NCBI GenBank assembly: GCA_005281725.1
Contig: SSBO01000001.1
Location: 7,238,399-7,302,398, forward strand
DNA: 64,000 nucleotides
Direction of reading: 5' to 3'
DNA from: Wuchereria bancrofti
Taxonomy: Eukaryota > Nematoda > Chromadorea > Rhabditida > Onchocercidae
Part shown: in pieces, positions 11,820 through 26,872 of the stretch
Position numbering within the stretch: the stretch's first letter is position 1
Layout: each line of letters starts with the position of its first letter
Notes under the pieces: model-generated
Database searches by the model: none
What the model was told of the DNA's origin: nothing
Seen by the model: only the letters and a program-made list of their open reading frames with translations
Position numbers and translations under genes: made by a program

Positions 11820-14800
11820 TTAATATTTCGGATGAATATCACTTAAATTTGTAGCATTCTAAAGTTATTATCAATCAATCAGGTAATATCTTCGATTATA
11901 CATACATTTATTTCCAATTTAGAAAAATATGGATTTTCTTCTTCAATTTTTTAAAATTTCAAGTAATTCACTCATACCATATCAGTGTTGCTCTTGCAAT
12001 ATAGCTTTACTGAACAATCATATGGTAACTGACGCATTGATAATAATATTGTTTTTCGTGCTATATATCGAATAGTGATAAGTTGAATGTTATCAGGTAA
12101 ACGTGGCAAATCGATCAATTCTGGAATGGCAAGTGAAAAATCCAACGTTTTATTAATATTTGTTATTTCAAAAATCTTTTTTTTTTTTGTCAATTTATAC
12201 TTTTGAAAATAAGATTAACTGAAATTTCATAGGCTATGTTATATTTTCATATTTACTTTAAGAATTTAAATGAGGAAGTTTGTTGGTTCATTGGATCAGC
12301 GATGATGCTCCCTAAAGTTGTCGTCATTTAACAACAGTTTAATTCTTATTTCAAATAGCTTTTTTTTGTTTTTTGTATCGAATAAGAATTATATATTATG
12401 ATAGTGAAGATTTATTATGATAATGATAATGAATTGTTAAAGTTGATGATGATTTTATTATAAAACATTCAATGGATAGCAGAAATTTTGATGGAAAATT
12501 TAAGTTGTGGAAAAAAGATAGATAATTAAATTTAGTTCAGGTATTTGACTAATTATTAAGCATAATTATCGTACATACATATCACGCAATAGTTACAGCA
12601 GAGAGCTATCAGCTTTGGTAGCATTGATATTATTTAAAGTTAGTGAAGTGAAATGAATAATGAAACAAGAACCATTATTATCAGTTGAATTGATGCTTGA
12701 TGATAAGAATAGAGCAGCAGGATAAAGTAATTCCTCCAATGTTTGTTGCACAAGTTGTGAATGATACATCATATTCATTGGTAAACTTTTATTTTCTAAT
12801 TCGTTTTTGTTAACTGTTTTTAAATCACTAAAATTATTCATTTCTGACGTTTTTGGCTCAAAAATAATTCGATATCGGAGATGAGATGGATGACTCTGAA
12901 AATTAAAAAAAATTTAACTTACACACATACATTAAAATACATTTAAAAAAGTCTCAAATGATACTATTATTTTAGTAAAATAATTTTTTCACCTCACTAG
13001 CTTCGTAATAATCTAAACCTTTCCCATCATCATTATATATTTCTCGGTCTACCATTAGAGTAATTAAACCCAATTTAGCAGTAACACCAGTTGATTGTGC
13101 TCCAAGAATAGTACAACGAAGCTTATCATCTTCGACCACAGTCTCGGTTATCATCGGATAAATATTCGCTTCCAATTTCATCTTTTTATCATATCTATAA
13201 AACAAACAAAACAATCCCATTTATATGTGTGCATTTATTATTAGAATATCGATCCACTTCGATTGAAAAGTTTTAAAAGTTGAAAAATGGTTAAAAAGTT
13301 AGAAAAGAAAAAAAAAGAAAATTACAAAAATTCGCTAACCTTCGCTGTATTAAATACATTCCATTTACATCAGTGTAAAAATGATCAACACTATTAATAT
13401 TACTGTTTAAATTCATAAAGTATGTATAGCCAGGTGATAAAGTAACATTTGTAAACAAATCAATTTGAATTGAATGAGCATTAATATCTGTTGAATTAAT
13501 AATGGTAATACTATATGCTAATTGTGATGATAATTGCTGTGTTATACTTGAATAAACTGGACCTTGAATAATGATTGGTGATAATCGATTTTTATCAGTG
13601 ATATTCTGTAACATACTATAAAAATGTTCGGGAAATTATTATCATATTTTCAATTTTAACAAAAAGACAACAAATAACATATAGAAAAATTATTGCCAAA
13701 CAAATTTGTAACAATAAATAAATTATTAATTATAGTAGGTTGATAATTAATTTAGATAAATGAATGGAATATAAATAAGCATATATGATGAATGCAAAAT
13801 ATATCAATTCGTTAAAGATAAAAAAAACCTCAAATGATAAACCTGCTGATACCATGGTATATGCACCACCATAATCGTTAATTCGATTAAAATACAAACC
13901 AAAATTTGTTTCCATACTTCCGTCATTGTAAACTAACTAAATGATTAATTATTTACAAGTAAATCTTATACCTTTGAAATCATTTTATGCTTTTTTAAAT
14001 GCTAATATCACTAATATCATTAAATAAAATTATTGAAAATTTATTTAATCCTGATATTATTCGATTCATTTTAATACTTAAAAGGAAATTTGGTAAAGAG
14101 ATAAATTAGTTTATTACAAGTTGCAAAAAGAAGAAACAAAAAGTTTTCTCTACAAAAAATGGATAAATTCATTTTTCCATTACTTTTTTCATTTCTTGCC
14201 CGAAAAGAAAAAGTTTCTACAAGTTTAAAATAGCCAACCCGATAATTTTCTGCTGTGCTTGAATTCCAAAAAACAGTGAAAAATTGATTTTCTAGCATAA
14301 CGTTCTCATCTTTATTTGAATTTACCATTTTTGGACTGAAGAAAGAATTTTTAATTATTACTGAGTATTATTGTCATAATTTGCTAAAGACATTAACAAA
14401 AATAGCACATGTAACTTTGTATTTAAATAAACATAATTAAATAATTTCAAATAATTGGAAAATCTGAATTTGAAAATTTACTTGCATATTTTTTTGATAA
14501 AATTATTGGATTTCATTGAAGTTGTCGTCATGTTAGATTGATTATTATCTAGTTGTATGATAACAATTGTTCGTGAAAATGGATTAAGCGGTACAAAAAA
14601 TGATAACTAAAAAAAATATATATGTTAAAATTAATTTAAATCAATTTTTCTACAATTTTATTGAATTGAAAGTTTGAAAATCTGGAAGATTAGAATTTTA
14701 GTTAAATTTTCTAATTAACATCTCGAACTTTAATTAATTAATTAATTTAATAAGAGAAAAGAATGGTAACTTTGATTCTTACTTCAAAAAGATCAGATTG

Positions 14801-16345
14801 TTTTAATAATGGTACCACTTGTATTGTTAATAAATTATCATTCTGTGTTACAGTAATAAACGGCGATGATACATTGATTTTAACTAATTCCATTGTTGAG
14901 AATGTTTTTTGATTAACAATTTGAATTTTGTAACTGCAAGATCAAAACTTTGAAGATAAAATGAAATCACTTCCTCTCAATTTCAGTTTCTTTATTTAAA
15001 TAATCATACAAGGTAACTGGAAGAAATGTAATTCATAAAATGCTACCAAATGTACTGAGGAAATTTTTAAATTGCTGTATCGTTTTTTACTTTTTGTTTT
15101 TTAAAAATATTTCTCAAAATTGAATGGAATTTTTCGTGAACTGTGCAAATGATGTAAACGCTTCAGTTTTCTTAATCATTACATTAACTTTGATAGCAGT
15201 ACTTTTCCAATTTTTTTAATTTTTTTTTTAAATTTTCTAATTTTTAAATTTCCTAAATGGAAAAATTTTTAAGAAAAAATATGATAAAATAACCTTTTGA
15301 TGCCATCAGCAAATGAAAAAGTTATGCGAGGTAAGTACATCCCTTTTGTTTTTACCGAATTATTAACAAACTGAAATTTTATTTTTTTTATTTCATTTGT
15401 TTGAATTGGGGAAAAATGAGATAAAATTAGAAATTATAATTAATTAGCTAAAAGAAGAAAAGATAGCAAATTTACCACTGTTGTGAAAGTCTCATTAGAG
15501 ATGCTTAGCAACCTTTCCTGCTCTTTTAATACTATATGTAAAGCTGATCGTGATCTAAAATTGATCACTGTTAATAATATTTTGCTATTTCTTCCTTCAT
15601 TTTTTTTAAAGTAAATTTTTTTCTTAAAAAAAATTATTTTTTCAAGTCAATGATAACAAAAATGCTTTAAAACGCACGTAGTATATAGCTAATAATATCT
15701 TTGTTATTTTTAATTTTTAGCACTTTGATTATTGCTAGGCAAATTTAAGTGAATGATTAATAATGTCTTCAATTAGTCATTTGCGCTTATCACCTTAACA
15801 TATAATCATCCATAACATGACGTTTACTGGTACCCGTAATTGCATCATGATGTATACCAAGTGCTAGATTCCTTCGTGCAATCTCCATATCACTGTTAAG
15901 ATAATTCCCAATTGTGACACTTAATAAATCCACCAAGCGAAGCTCTCTCTTGAATTTAAAAATTAATTTAATTTAGTGAAATATTCGTCTAAAATTCTAA
16001 TCTTTTTTTGTTTATTATCGTATAAAATGTAGAATTTTAATTAATTAATTAATTAATTAAGAAAAAAATTAATTAAGAAAATTGATCAATTAATTAAGAA
16101 AAAATGGGATTCTTTCACTTGAATAATTCTTTCGAAACATTTGAAATATGCTCGATGATTGTAGAAGCCAGTCCAAAATGGTGCATTACTAAATGCATTG
16201 TCCATGTATGGGAAGAAATCACCACCAAGTATGGAAGCTCTCATTTTCGCGCTTCCTTTCAGTGATTTGAAATAATCCGCCACCGTACCAAATTGCACCT
16301 AAAAATTTGATTAACTTCGCAATATTTGACTGAACTGATCATTCC

Positions 16346-16415
<70 letters not shown>

Positions 16416-19139
16416 TAACCAATTAGTAATTCAATTAGTAGGATAGTTTACCTGTTCTTTTACTCACTTTTGTTTTTGCTAAATAACGATGCTGCGTAAA
16501 CAAATTTAGTATTTTAAAATGATTATTTGCGCTAAAGAAATTAACCTTCATGTTAAAGCGATCATAATTTCGATTAATATATTTGAATAGCGCACTGTAA
16601 ACACGATGAACAATTTTCAAGTCATCAGAGTGTGAATAGAGGAAATCATCGCCTGCAGCTACTAATACTGCTTCTGAATTGTAAAATGTTTGTAATGAGC
16701 GATACTGATTTGCCATTCGCTCACCACTGCAAAAATCATTTCATTGTTGAGAATTCTTGAATTCATTTCTGTTTGATTCAACTTTAACTATACTGACTAT
16801 ATCAGGCAAAGGTGAAGAAAAAGTTAGGTTATAAAGAGCAAAAATGTACTATAAAGCAATTTTTTGGACATTATCAACTTTTGCCCGTTCCATACAGCTT
16901 GACCGAGATGTCTTAGAAACATCGAACTGGCAACAAATCGTTTCATCTGTTCCGCAAGCACTAGTTACTGTGTAATATGCATTTGGCAATACATTAACAA
17001 GTGGAGCCCAATGAAGTTGCTGCAGTTTTTTATAAATAAGACAAGTTGGAATAGCATTAATGAATCGAAATATATATTAAGTTGTAGTTATGAGAAAATC
17101 AATTAATTTATATTAATCATCGACATAATTAGTTAATACTTAATCATATGTTCGAATTTCTTTTCATTCTCTTTACTTTGTTAATATTTATACTCACTTT
17201 AATTTTTTCATCCTCATAATAGAAATTATCATTTGAGAATGATGAAAAAGAAAAAAGCAAAAAAAGTTCTCTACCGAATCCCAATTTTGCGCCCAACGGA
17301 AATGTAACTGATGATGTTGCTTCAATACATTTTTGATATTTGAATTAATCCGACCGATTACCATTTGATTAATTCCGGCTAATGTCGTCAGATATGGCAT
17401 CATAAGTCCATGACCAAATGGATCAACTGACCTGCATTCCCATTTATTTATTCTTCATAATGTTGCATTTCCTTCATTTGATTAATTACATTATTTTCGA
17501 AAAATGTAATTCAATTATATAATCAAATGTATAATTAATGTGGAATTAGCGATAGCATTTATGACATTTTTGACATATAAATTTTTTGCGCCCAATGGAA
17601 ATATTGCTCTTGTGATATTGAAACAGCATTCATTCATAATGTTATATAAATGATTTTTTTGGAATAGCAATTAATAGCTAAGGTAATTTTTTTTTGCAAC
17701 TTTTTTTTTTTTTTAAATAATAATTATTGATAGCAAAGAAGAAAATTTTTCAAAAAGCTCGTATTGGTGCAAAAATGTTATAAATAGTTAAAAAAATGAA
17801 AATACCATGATGTTGTTGGTGTAATGTTTAATATTTCCTGTACATATTGATGTCCAACGATGATATTTTCGATTACTTCCCAGAAATATGGAGTTGCTTC
17901 ATCATTCATTACCCAATAACCACCACTGATTTCCAAATGACCTTCATCTATTAAGCTACAAAACAGAAGAAAATGATAAATTTAATTGATAAATTAAACA
18001 TTGAACATATCTATCATTTCTTTACATTCATTCCCTTTTTCTTTTTTCTTTTTTGTTTTATAAAGCTATAAAATTAACCTTTTAAAATAATTCCTATAAG
18101 TAGTATTAGCTTCTGACCACCATCGTTCTAAAAATGACATTTCAGACCAAATGAATCGTAGCTTAGGATATTTTCTGAGTGAATTTACAATATTGTTTAA
18201 AATTTTTCGAACCTGAAATATATATACAATTAAAATCTCAAATAAAACAATTATTACCGAAACAATTATTAATTATACATATCTGATTTTTTTAACTGAA
18301 TTTTGAAGTAATTTGAAAATTTCTATTTTTTGCTAAACTATTATAATATTATGAGTGAGTGTAATTAATTAACTTATAATGCAAGACTTATAATTTTAAA
18401 GTAATACCGAATGATCTGAAGTACTGTAATACTCTTCAAATGTATACAACCATCCGGGATCGACATGTGAATGCAGAACGACGAATACATTTAAATGCTT
18501 TGGAGCGTCTTGTTTATTTTGTATTAATTGAATACTATGTCCTTTGACCTAATAACATTTTTGCCAGGAATTGAAAGTATATAACAAAAATTTTCTTTAT
18601 TTAAATACGTATATATTTCTCAATTCTCATAATTATTGATTTTTTCAAAAAGTTTTTCTCAAATATTTTAGTTCTTTCTCAATTTTTTAATTGAAATTCG
18701 GATTAAGGAAGCAAATAGCAGTTTGTGAATATTCAAATATGAAATTTTCAAAATGACTTTTTTTCATTCATACATCTATTTCAATAATAGCATTGCTTAA
18801 TCGTTGAAATGTAGCGCATGTGTTGTTTCTTCTTTCCGCCGATCTTATCCATATATCACTTCCATTTATTTCTGTATACTGGAAGTAAAATTTTTTAGAA
18901 ATACATTTCATTTCTAAAATTTAACAATGCACTTCCACCTAGATTTTTTTATGAGAAATTTCGGAAAAAAATTTTTTTTTCAACATTTTTCTGTACTAAG
19001 TTAGAAAAAAAAAAGAATTTGTTAATAGTTTTTGACTAACCATCATTAATGATAAATAATCAGATATAAATTCTCCACTTAGAAATATAGTTAGTGTTCC
19101 AAATGCAGTAATTAGGAGTACCACATGTAGCTTCAACAT
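11820..19139 (-). CDS. Golgi-type class II alpha-mannosidase, glycoside hydrolase family 38
   Basis: Type II Golgi membrane enzyme that, in this family, trims mannose from N-glycans (AMAN-2/AMAN-3-like in nematodes; I cannot decide which). The start at 19139 gives a tiny cytosolic tail (MLKLH) and one membrane span of about 17 residues. Exons on the minus strand: 19139-19041, 18878-18774, 18548-18408 (zinc motif HSHVDPGW), 18212-18079, 17955-17806, 17431-17275 (nucleophile motif SVDPFGHG), 17019-16904 (ICCQFD), 16726-16468 (AGDDFLY), 16298-16119 (LGGDFFPY), 15948-15794 (HHDAITGTS), 15554-15476, 15370-15294, 14933-14783, 14606-14482, 14335-14239, 13936-13853, 13605-13340, 13194-12993 (LEANIYPM, LMVDREIYNDD), 12895 to 12673 or 12597, 12120-11978, 11858-11820. 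The first 18 exons sum to exactly 859 codons in phase. Catalytic and zinc residues known for the family are all present. The exon 19-20 junction is unresolved. The expected product of about 1,000 residues fits the family. Confidence 0.88.
16346..16414 (+). repeat. (TAA)n microsatellite in a mannosidase intron
   Basis: About 23 uninterrupted TAA units in the intron between the exons at 16726-16468 and 16298-16119. Likely length-polymorphic. No coding consequence is visible. Confidence 0.95.
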
Positions 19140-21989
19140 TTAAAAAAAGGAAAGAAAAAAACCAAAGGAACCAGTTAGTCTGAAATTTTGTTTCAAATAT
19201 ACAATCGTTTTATTCCATATAATAATTTTATCATGTTACTAGCCTTTCACATATCCTAAATTACAATTAAATACATTCGTAATGCAAACAATAATTCATT
19301 CATTATCAAATTATAATTGAGAAAGGATTAAAATTTCAAATTTCACCTCGTATTTATACTAAAACGATAATGAGATTATCAGGATAAATATAATTAAAAT
19401 CATAATCGGAACTCTCAAAATTTATCGATAAACCAATTTTTCATTTTTTTTCCATTTTTAATTTGCTTAACAAATTTGTACAAAATTTTTTTTTGTTTCA
19501 ACCAGATGTGATAGCACATTTTGCAGATATTTTAAACTAAGGATTAAAAAAATTGAAAACAATAATTTTGATAAGTATATCTGAAATTGAATAATGAATA
19601 AAAAAAGAGAAGAAATTATAGATTAAATCGGTAAGAAAAAATGAATGATTGAAATTTAATTCGAATAAATCCTCAGCGAATTAACATTGTTGTGTTGCAG
19701 CGATCATCGTTTGTACAATCGATCATCAGTTGCTGCTAGTCGCCAATCGGTTAGTTTGTAAAGATTTTTTTTTTTTTTTTGTATTTCAAAGGAATAAATG
19801 TATATCATTCATATAGATGTCACTATGTGTTGATATATATATAAAATTTTATAGTCATGTTTTATTCATATCAATGATATTTAAATAAGATCAAATCATA
19901 AGGAAAAAAATTCTATTATAGTACAAATATTATATTTCACTTTTATAAAAATTAATTTATTTTTATTAAATACAACAACAACAGCAACAACAAATAAACT
20001 AATAAAAAATGAAATTTTTTATAAAACTTTACAACTTAATCTATTTTCATTAAAAAATAACAAAAATGAAAAAGCAAAGATGAGGAACGAAATTTTATAG
20101 TTTAACTTATTTCACTAAATAAATTGCAAAAAAAAAAATAGACTAATGAAAAAATAAAATTTCAAGTTCACACAGCACATTATTACTGAAATCGCTTTTT
20201 ATTTTAAATTTATAGACCAATAATTTTACCGCATTACGAATATTATTACATCATTTTTATAACGATTAATTTACTTTTATTAAATACAATAACAATATAA
20301 AAAATGGACCGATAAAAAGATAAGGTGTAAAATCTGATAATTTTGTTTTCATTCACTGAATAAAATTAATTAGACAAGCTAAAAAAAGACTTATTTGGAG
20401 GATTCATCGTAAAGAAATTAAATTACAAAAGTAAATTACAAATTTGAGACTTGCAAACTTCTTCCTTTAATATTATAGCGAGTAGTTGATATTAATTAGG
20501 TCAGAAATATGTTAATTGGTTAGAAATATGTTAATTAAAAATATGTTGAATTTACAAACAGTGATGCAACCAACATAAAGATAAAATGTTAGTGAAATAA
20601 GTGAAATGAGGTAATATTCAGTTTGTTTAATTGAAGTAAACATTGCTGTCACTTCCTGTCAACAATGTACCGTTAATAGTTTCAATGGTAATTAAAATGT
20701 AAAGAGAATAAAAATATTACAAATTTAGGATTGAAATGAATAAAAATATTTCAAGTATTAAATGAAGTGATCTGACGCAATGAAATTTATAAAATAAAAA
20801 CTAATACTAAATAAAAAGATTGTATCGAACGACAGAAAAAAAGAGGCATTAAAATAAGGTCTAATTTGAGAAGTACTAGAATATCTTTCAAATCAGATAA
20901 GATAAAAGGTGATGAATTTTGACTGATACAAAACATGCCGATATAGCTGACCAATTCAGATCATTTCCTTCAAGATGCCATGTTACTAATCTTTATATCT
21001 TTATAGAAATATGAAATAAGAGTTAAAATAAATAAAACTTCAAAATCACAAATTGTATCATTTTTTGCCAAAAAAAATCAGTTAGTTAATATATATGCAT
21101 ATATTAATTTCGTAATAATTTCAAAAATTACATTAAAAAATTTTTATGATTTCAAAAATTTGATCAAACACTTTGAGATCAAAAATCAGACCAATTGATG
21201 AGTAATGAGTGATAATATCAATAAAAGAATTCTTTAAAAATAGGAGAGTACTGCGTTGTATGGGATGGTAGGTGACAAAAATAAAAAAAATCAAAAAAAA
21301 AAGTAAATGATTGCATTGAAATATCAGGTAAGGTGAATAATTCAACTTGATAAAAGTGCTTTTTTTGAAACATAGCATTTTCTAGCAAGAGAGAAAAGGA
21401 AAGAGAAAACAGCACTAATAATTTAAAACAGTTTTTAATAAATTGAATCGTTAAACTGAATAAGTGTATTTTACGGGAAATGAAATTTCAAATTAAGCAA
21501 GAAGACCGTATCATAGATTGCATTATTTATCATGGATTAAACGTGGAATAACTTGACCAATCAATTTCAATTAAATAGAGCTAAAATAATTCTCGAATTT
21601 CCTGCAGATTACTTTATAGTATAGTTATACTATTATTTCATAACAAAAATTGGACTTATATGTGTGTGCTTTACCAATGATTTGTTGAAATTAAAAAACA
21701 ATAGTAATGATTTTTATGAAATTCTAAAATTTGAAAAATTGATCCAAAATTGAACAGTTGGTCAGGAAGAAATCTTAATAAAATTGTTTGATATAAAATG
21801 AAACGAAACAATCGCAAAGAAAAATTAACAAATCTATTTCATATGCTTTGTGAAGTTGATTATACTTTGGCATTATGATATATTCGAAAGCGATAATTTT
21901 CAAATAAAAAAGAGAGATACTAAACTGTGACACACTTTTAGTAGAATGAATGATAAGCCTGGAAATATTAAATATTATTGTACATTGCT

Positions 21990-22350
21990 GCACATTATCA
22001 TTATTACTTTTATTAATTATTAATATTGCTAGTATTAAGTTTATTAACATTATTATTTGTTATTATTTTTATTATTATTATTGATTTGTATTATCATTAA
22101 CTACTACAATAGTTATTAATCGTTATTATTACTAATTACAATTGTTGCTGTTGTGAATATTATAACAGCAATAATTAATATTATTTATTGTGTATTATTA
22201 CTATTATTATCATTATTACTAATATTACTATTACTAATATTACTAGGAAAAAGTAATGACTTACACAATCTTTTTATTCTTTATTATCACTTATGTCATT
22301 ATTTATTATTACTATTATTATTATTAGTTTTATTATTGTTATTATTATGA
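21990..22350 (+). repeat. Degenerate ATT/ATTATTACT repeat block
   Basis: About 350 bp dominated by ATT, ACT and ATC triplets with frequent interruptions. The leucine-rich plus-strand frame over 22153-22350 comes directly from TTA-type triplets and is not evidence of a protein. Confidence 0.85.
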
Positions 22351-24522
22351 TTATTTCATCCCCTCACCACAATGTGCTATGCGAATGTTACCATTACATA
22401 CTATTATTTCACTATTGCTATCATATACAATTGTTTCTAATCATAAATAAAAAAAGTGACTGATTATCACTATTATTATTAAATAATTATAATGCTGTTT
22501 TATATATTACTAATTAATGCCGACATATTTCTCTTAAAACATTCGAACAATGATTTATTTAAAAAATTGTGTAAGTCATTACTTTTTCCATGTGTAATTG
22601 CAATTGACTATTAAATTAACTGATAAAAAATATTTTTGAAACAAATTGCTAACTAATAAAGTTTAAAAAAGGAAATCAAAATTATTTTGACTAATTTCAA
22701 TAGCATTTTTAAAAATCGAAATATATTTGTCAGAAAATTTGTCGTGCTATATACTTATCAATGATAAAATCAATATATTTCCCTGAAATAGCTCAACATT
22801 AGAAATTTTAATGTATTGACGCATAATTTTCAACGTCGCTGATATGAGGCAAACAATCAAAATATGTATTCAGCTGCACAGTTAATATGTCACTGATAAA
22901 TTCAATCCAAAATATATTTTAGAAATATATTTTCTATATCATAGAAATTGTTTAGTTAAAATTGCTAATCAATGTATTTCGGACATACAGTATTAAATTC
23001 ATTTTGCATGCATTTCATGGATCCATGCAAAATGGGAGGAAAAAAATAATACAGGAAAATGTTACGAATTTTTGATTATAACATTTTAAATAAAAAATTT
23101 GTTGAAGGAATTAATTTGAAAAAATTAAAATTTGAATAGTGATCGATTTTAAGCAAGTAATTATTGACATAATATTTTAATTATATTCACTAATAAATAT
23201 ATCAGTATTAACAGTGATTTTTGTAAGAAAAATGATTGTTTTAATTGTTTTACTGATAACTATTAATTTTAATGAATGAAAGCTAATATTTTGCAGTACT
23301 TGGCACTCGAATTTATAAATTTTTATGAAATCCTATTTTCAACCTATATTAAAGTCTATAGCAATTTTTTAACCAATATATTAATGGCAATATTAAATTT
23401 TTATATTAAAAATTTATATTAAAATTAATTACTGCAGTCGATACTGATGGAAAATTTCCCAATCTTGGATGAAGGTTTAAACTGTGAAATTTTGAAACTT
23501 TTGACTGATTCGAAACATTTAATAATTTGCGCAAATAGCTTGCTTTTTCTTAGTAAACGTAACACTGATCATTAGCTAGTAATTAATTATTTAACTGATA
23601 ATGCAATTTATCTCAAAATTGTCTAATTGTAGCAAAATGATCAAAAGTTTTCATTATTGTCTCCATAAAACATGGTTAAAGTTAGAGCAAGTAAGCGAGC
23701 TATTATTATTTTCTATACTATCGACAGAAAGTCGAGTGGGGATTATTCATCGACTTGTTAGCAACTGAAAGAAGAATAAGCAAAAATTTTGATAAGGAAG
23801 AATTTTGGTGAATGATAACTGACAACTATATTATTGTTGAACTGATTAAACAACATTTACATTATATATCGGTTTGATGTGCTATTTTTTTTAAAAAAAA
23901 AAAACTTATTTTAAATTTAAATTAAAGGAGTTTTCGAACATAAAATGTTTTATTACTGCTGTCATCTGAAATCATTAACCTATAAAATTGTAACATTTTT
24001 AAAATTCAAAAAGGAAAAATTCATGTTGCTGATTTTATAATTTACATAAAATATGCATATGCATGTATGACAAAGTATTAAATATCTTTTTCTCTCCCTC
24101 TCTCTATCTGTTCCTTTCCCGTTTTCTCTCTTTTATTTTTGATTGCATTAGAAAAATTTTCATAATATTTCTAGTGTTTATTTATTATATATGCAATAGG
24201 TAGCAATTTGAGCTTATCCAAACAATTTGTGCCAACATTTGCAACATAATTGAAATATAACTATTTGAAGAAATATGTAAATTTGATGATTCTCTACTCT
24301 TGTGCTTACTTTTCTCGTTAAAAATTGAAAGGATAACAACAAATGTTGTTTATTTGAAAGTCTATTGAAATATATTTATTTATTGAAATTATTCATTTAT
24401 TCAAATTACCTAAAGTTTATTAATTATTAAATATATGCATATATATTATAATTAAGGATTACTGTTTCGTTGTTTAATTAAACTGACACTACTACCGACA
24501 TCATTTTTCTTCCCTCTCTTCA

Positions 24523-24561
<39 letters not shown>
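24523..24561 (+). repeat. (ATT)n microsatellite
   Basis: Roughly 13 consecutive ATT units in the spacer between the mannosidase and the beta-catenin-like gene. Confidence 0.95.
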
Positions 24562-26872
24562 TTTCTACCAGTTATCATCTTATCGATTATCATTGCATCA
24601 TTGCTAAATTACATTTCTATTTTTACTTTTCCAAGTTTAGTAACGAAATGAATCCAGTATATTCAGTTATTTATTTCTATATATTCGAAAATTTTCCAAA
24701 GATTTTATAGAAACATAAAATGATTGATAACTTCAACATGAAGATTTAATTAGTCGAATTAAGACAATGATATTTAAAGGCTAATAAAAAGCATTAATCT
24801 TTGTTTTAATCAACCAGAAATCAATTAATAGATCTAAGATTAAGGCTATTATTACCAATAGGTCCTCTAGTCAGAACGGAATAGAAAAAAAGCACCATAC
24901 TTAAGTAAATTAAAATTCTCATACTATTCTCTTTCTAGTAGTTCACTTTTTTAATACTTATTAAATTAAGCAAATCTCATTATAAATATTCCATTGTTTT
25001 ATTATATCATACCACAGCATAAGCTTCAGAATTAAAGGTTGAACTGAAAATTCAAATTTCTAACATTGCACAAAATTTAAACCAAAAAGCTACTTTATTT
25101 GTCGAATAATCCATTATCAGATATTTCCAAAAGAAATGAACAAATCTTTTTGATTATGATAAATTATTCGAATGAGAATGATTATGCTAAATGAAAACTT
25201 TGTCAAAAATTTTGCCAATATCTGAAAATTTAAAAATCTTTTGTTTTTAACAAGAGACATTAAACATTAATCATTTTCATATATTAAAATTTTTCATATA
25301 TTAAAACGTACCAGAAATCTCAAATTTTTCATATTAAAACGAAAAGCTATCAAAAATCTAAGTAAATTTAATCATCCTCTTAAGAACTGTAACATCACAA
25401 ACATGTACACACAGTACATAATACGTACAAAAGGTATAAAAAAAAAGTTATAAGATGAAAGTTTGTTTAAATTCCAGTTTGTTTTTATGGAAATTTGTTT
25501 AAATTTTCAAAAAAGAAAGAAAAAAAATGACACATCGAGAATAAGATGTTAGCAAATAAGTATTTGTTCCTCCTAGGCTTCTAGGTACTGTAAGCAATTA
25601 ATTTTTGGCTAAAATTAAAATTTTTTAATGATAAGATAAAATGCATAAAGTTGGAAACAAAACAACATCGAAAAAAACATTCCTGAAAGTTGATCTTTTT
25701 TTAAACCTGCATATCTTACCATCAGTTATTTATCACATGCTCACAAACTCATCATAACAGCATAATTTCAAAAAAAAAAACTAAAATTAAATTAACAATT
25801 TTGAAGAACTCAATTAATTAACCAGACATACTTGTTATTAAATTTAGATTTTATAAAACCCATCGTCCAATTTATTCTTAGAAAAAAAAGATGAATTTGT
25901 TCATCTTTCCAGCTTTATCACCGCCAACATTTCGTCATATCGTTTCTTTCATATACAAAAATATTTCCCAACTAACTGAATAGATGAATAAGGGCTAAGC
26001 GCAAATTTAAGTTCAAAAGCGGAAATATCTGAGTGATGCTAATTCCTCGCAGATGCTAACATTAATAATCAGTTTTATTGATACAACAAAAATCTTCTGT
26101 TTATTTATTCATTCCTTCTTTTTTCTTCTCGTTTTAGTGTTATTATTGGATGTTTTGAAAATGGAAACTTTAGCAAACATAAATACACAAAATTATATCT
26201 CATAATGTCAAATTCTTCTTAAAAATATCCAAAGATTAAAAAATTACAAGAAATGAATTATAAATATACAAAACAAATTCAGTCATAAGTTTCATTACCA
26301 TTAACGTAAATGCTAATAAAAAAAACGCGCACCCAATAGCATTTACGAATTAACCAATTGATCACCTTCATCACTTTTCAATGGGAAAGATAACAAACAT
26401 CACATGACATTTTTTTGTAATGTGATAAAATGTATATGTCAGTTTTGTACGTCAATATTTAGAAATTGATTAGATCAGTTTGTTACCATCACTATTGCGA
26501 AGGAAAAAAAATTCTGATACATTAAGGTAAAATGCCTAATTTTATTAACAGAAATGACAATTAGTTGCAGTTATGCAAATTAAATTTAAGGCGCATTTTC
26601 AAAATGGTCAAATAGTATAGCGCAAATACTTGTCTACTTTTCTGAGGAATTATTTCCAAATATATAAAATTGTAATTGCTATAAAAATCATTCTATTTCA
26701 TATTTTCCAGTTATTAATTTGATATTGAAAGGGAAATGGAAAATGAGAGAAGCGATACAAACAAATTTCATACAAAATAAAAGTTGCTAATCGAAATTAA
26801 TTTCACTAAATTGGAATTACTAAACATGTATGCAAATTTCAGCAATACTTTTCTTCCAACAAAAAAAGAAAA

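Larger units (their letters stand above)
19140..26872. other. 7.7 kb gene-poor spacer
   Basis: Upstream of the mannosidase start and downstream of the beta-catenin-like gene's stop. It is very A/T-rich with stops in all frames. It holds a palindromic GATA pair at 19366-19380, a diverged repeat pair near 19926-19993 and 20239-20300, a 19-bp tandem pair at about 20499-20536, ATT-rich degenerate repeats at about 21990-22350, an inverted repeat at 23000-23034 (11-bp arms, 13-nt loop) and an (ATT)n tract at about 24523-24561. I found no gene with recognisable domains or a chain of phase-compatible exons. Confidence 0.7.
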
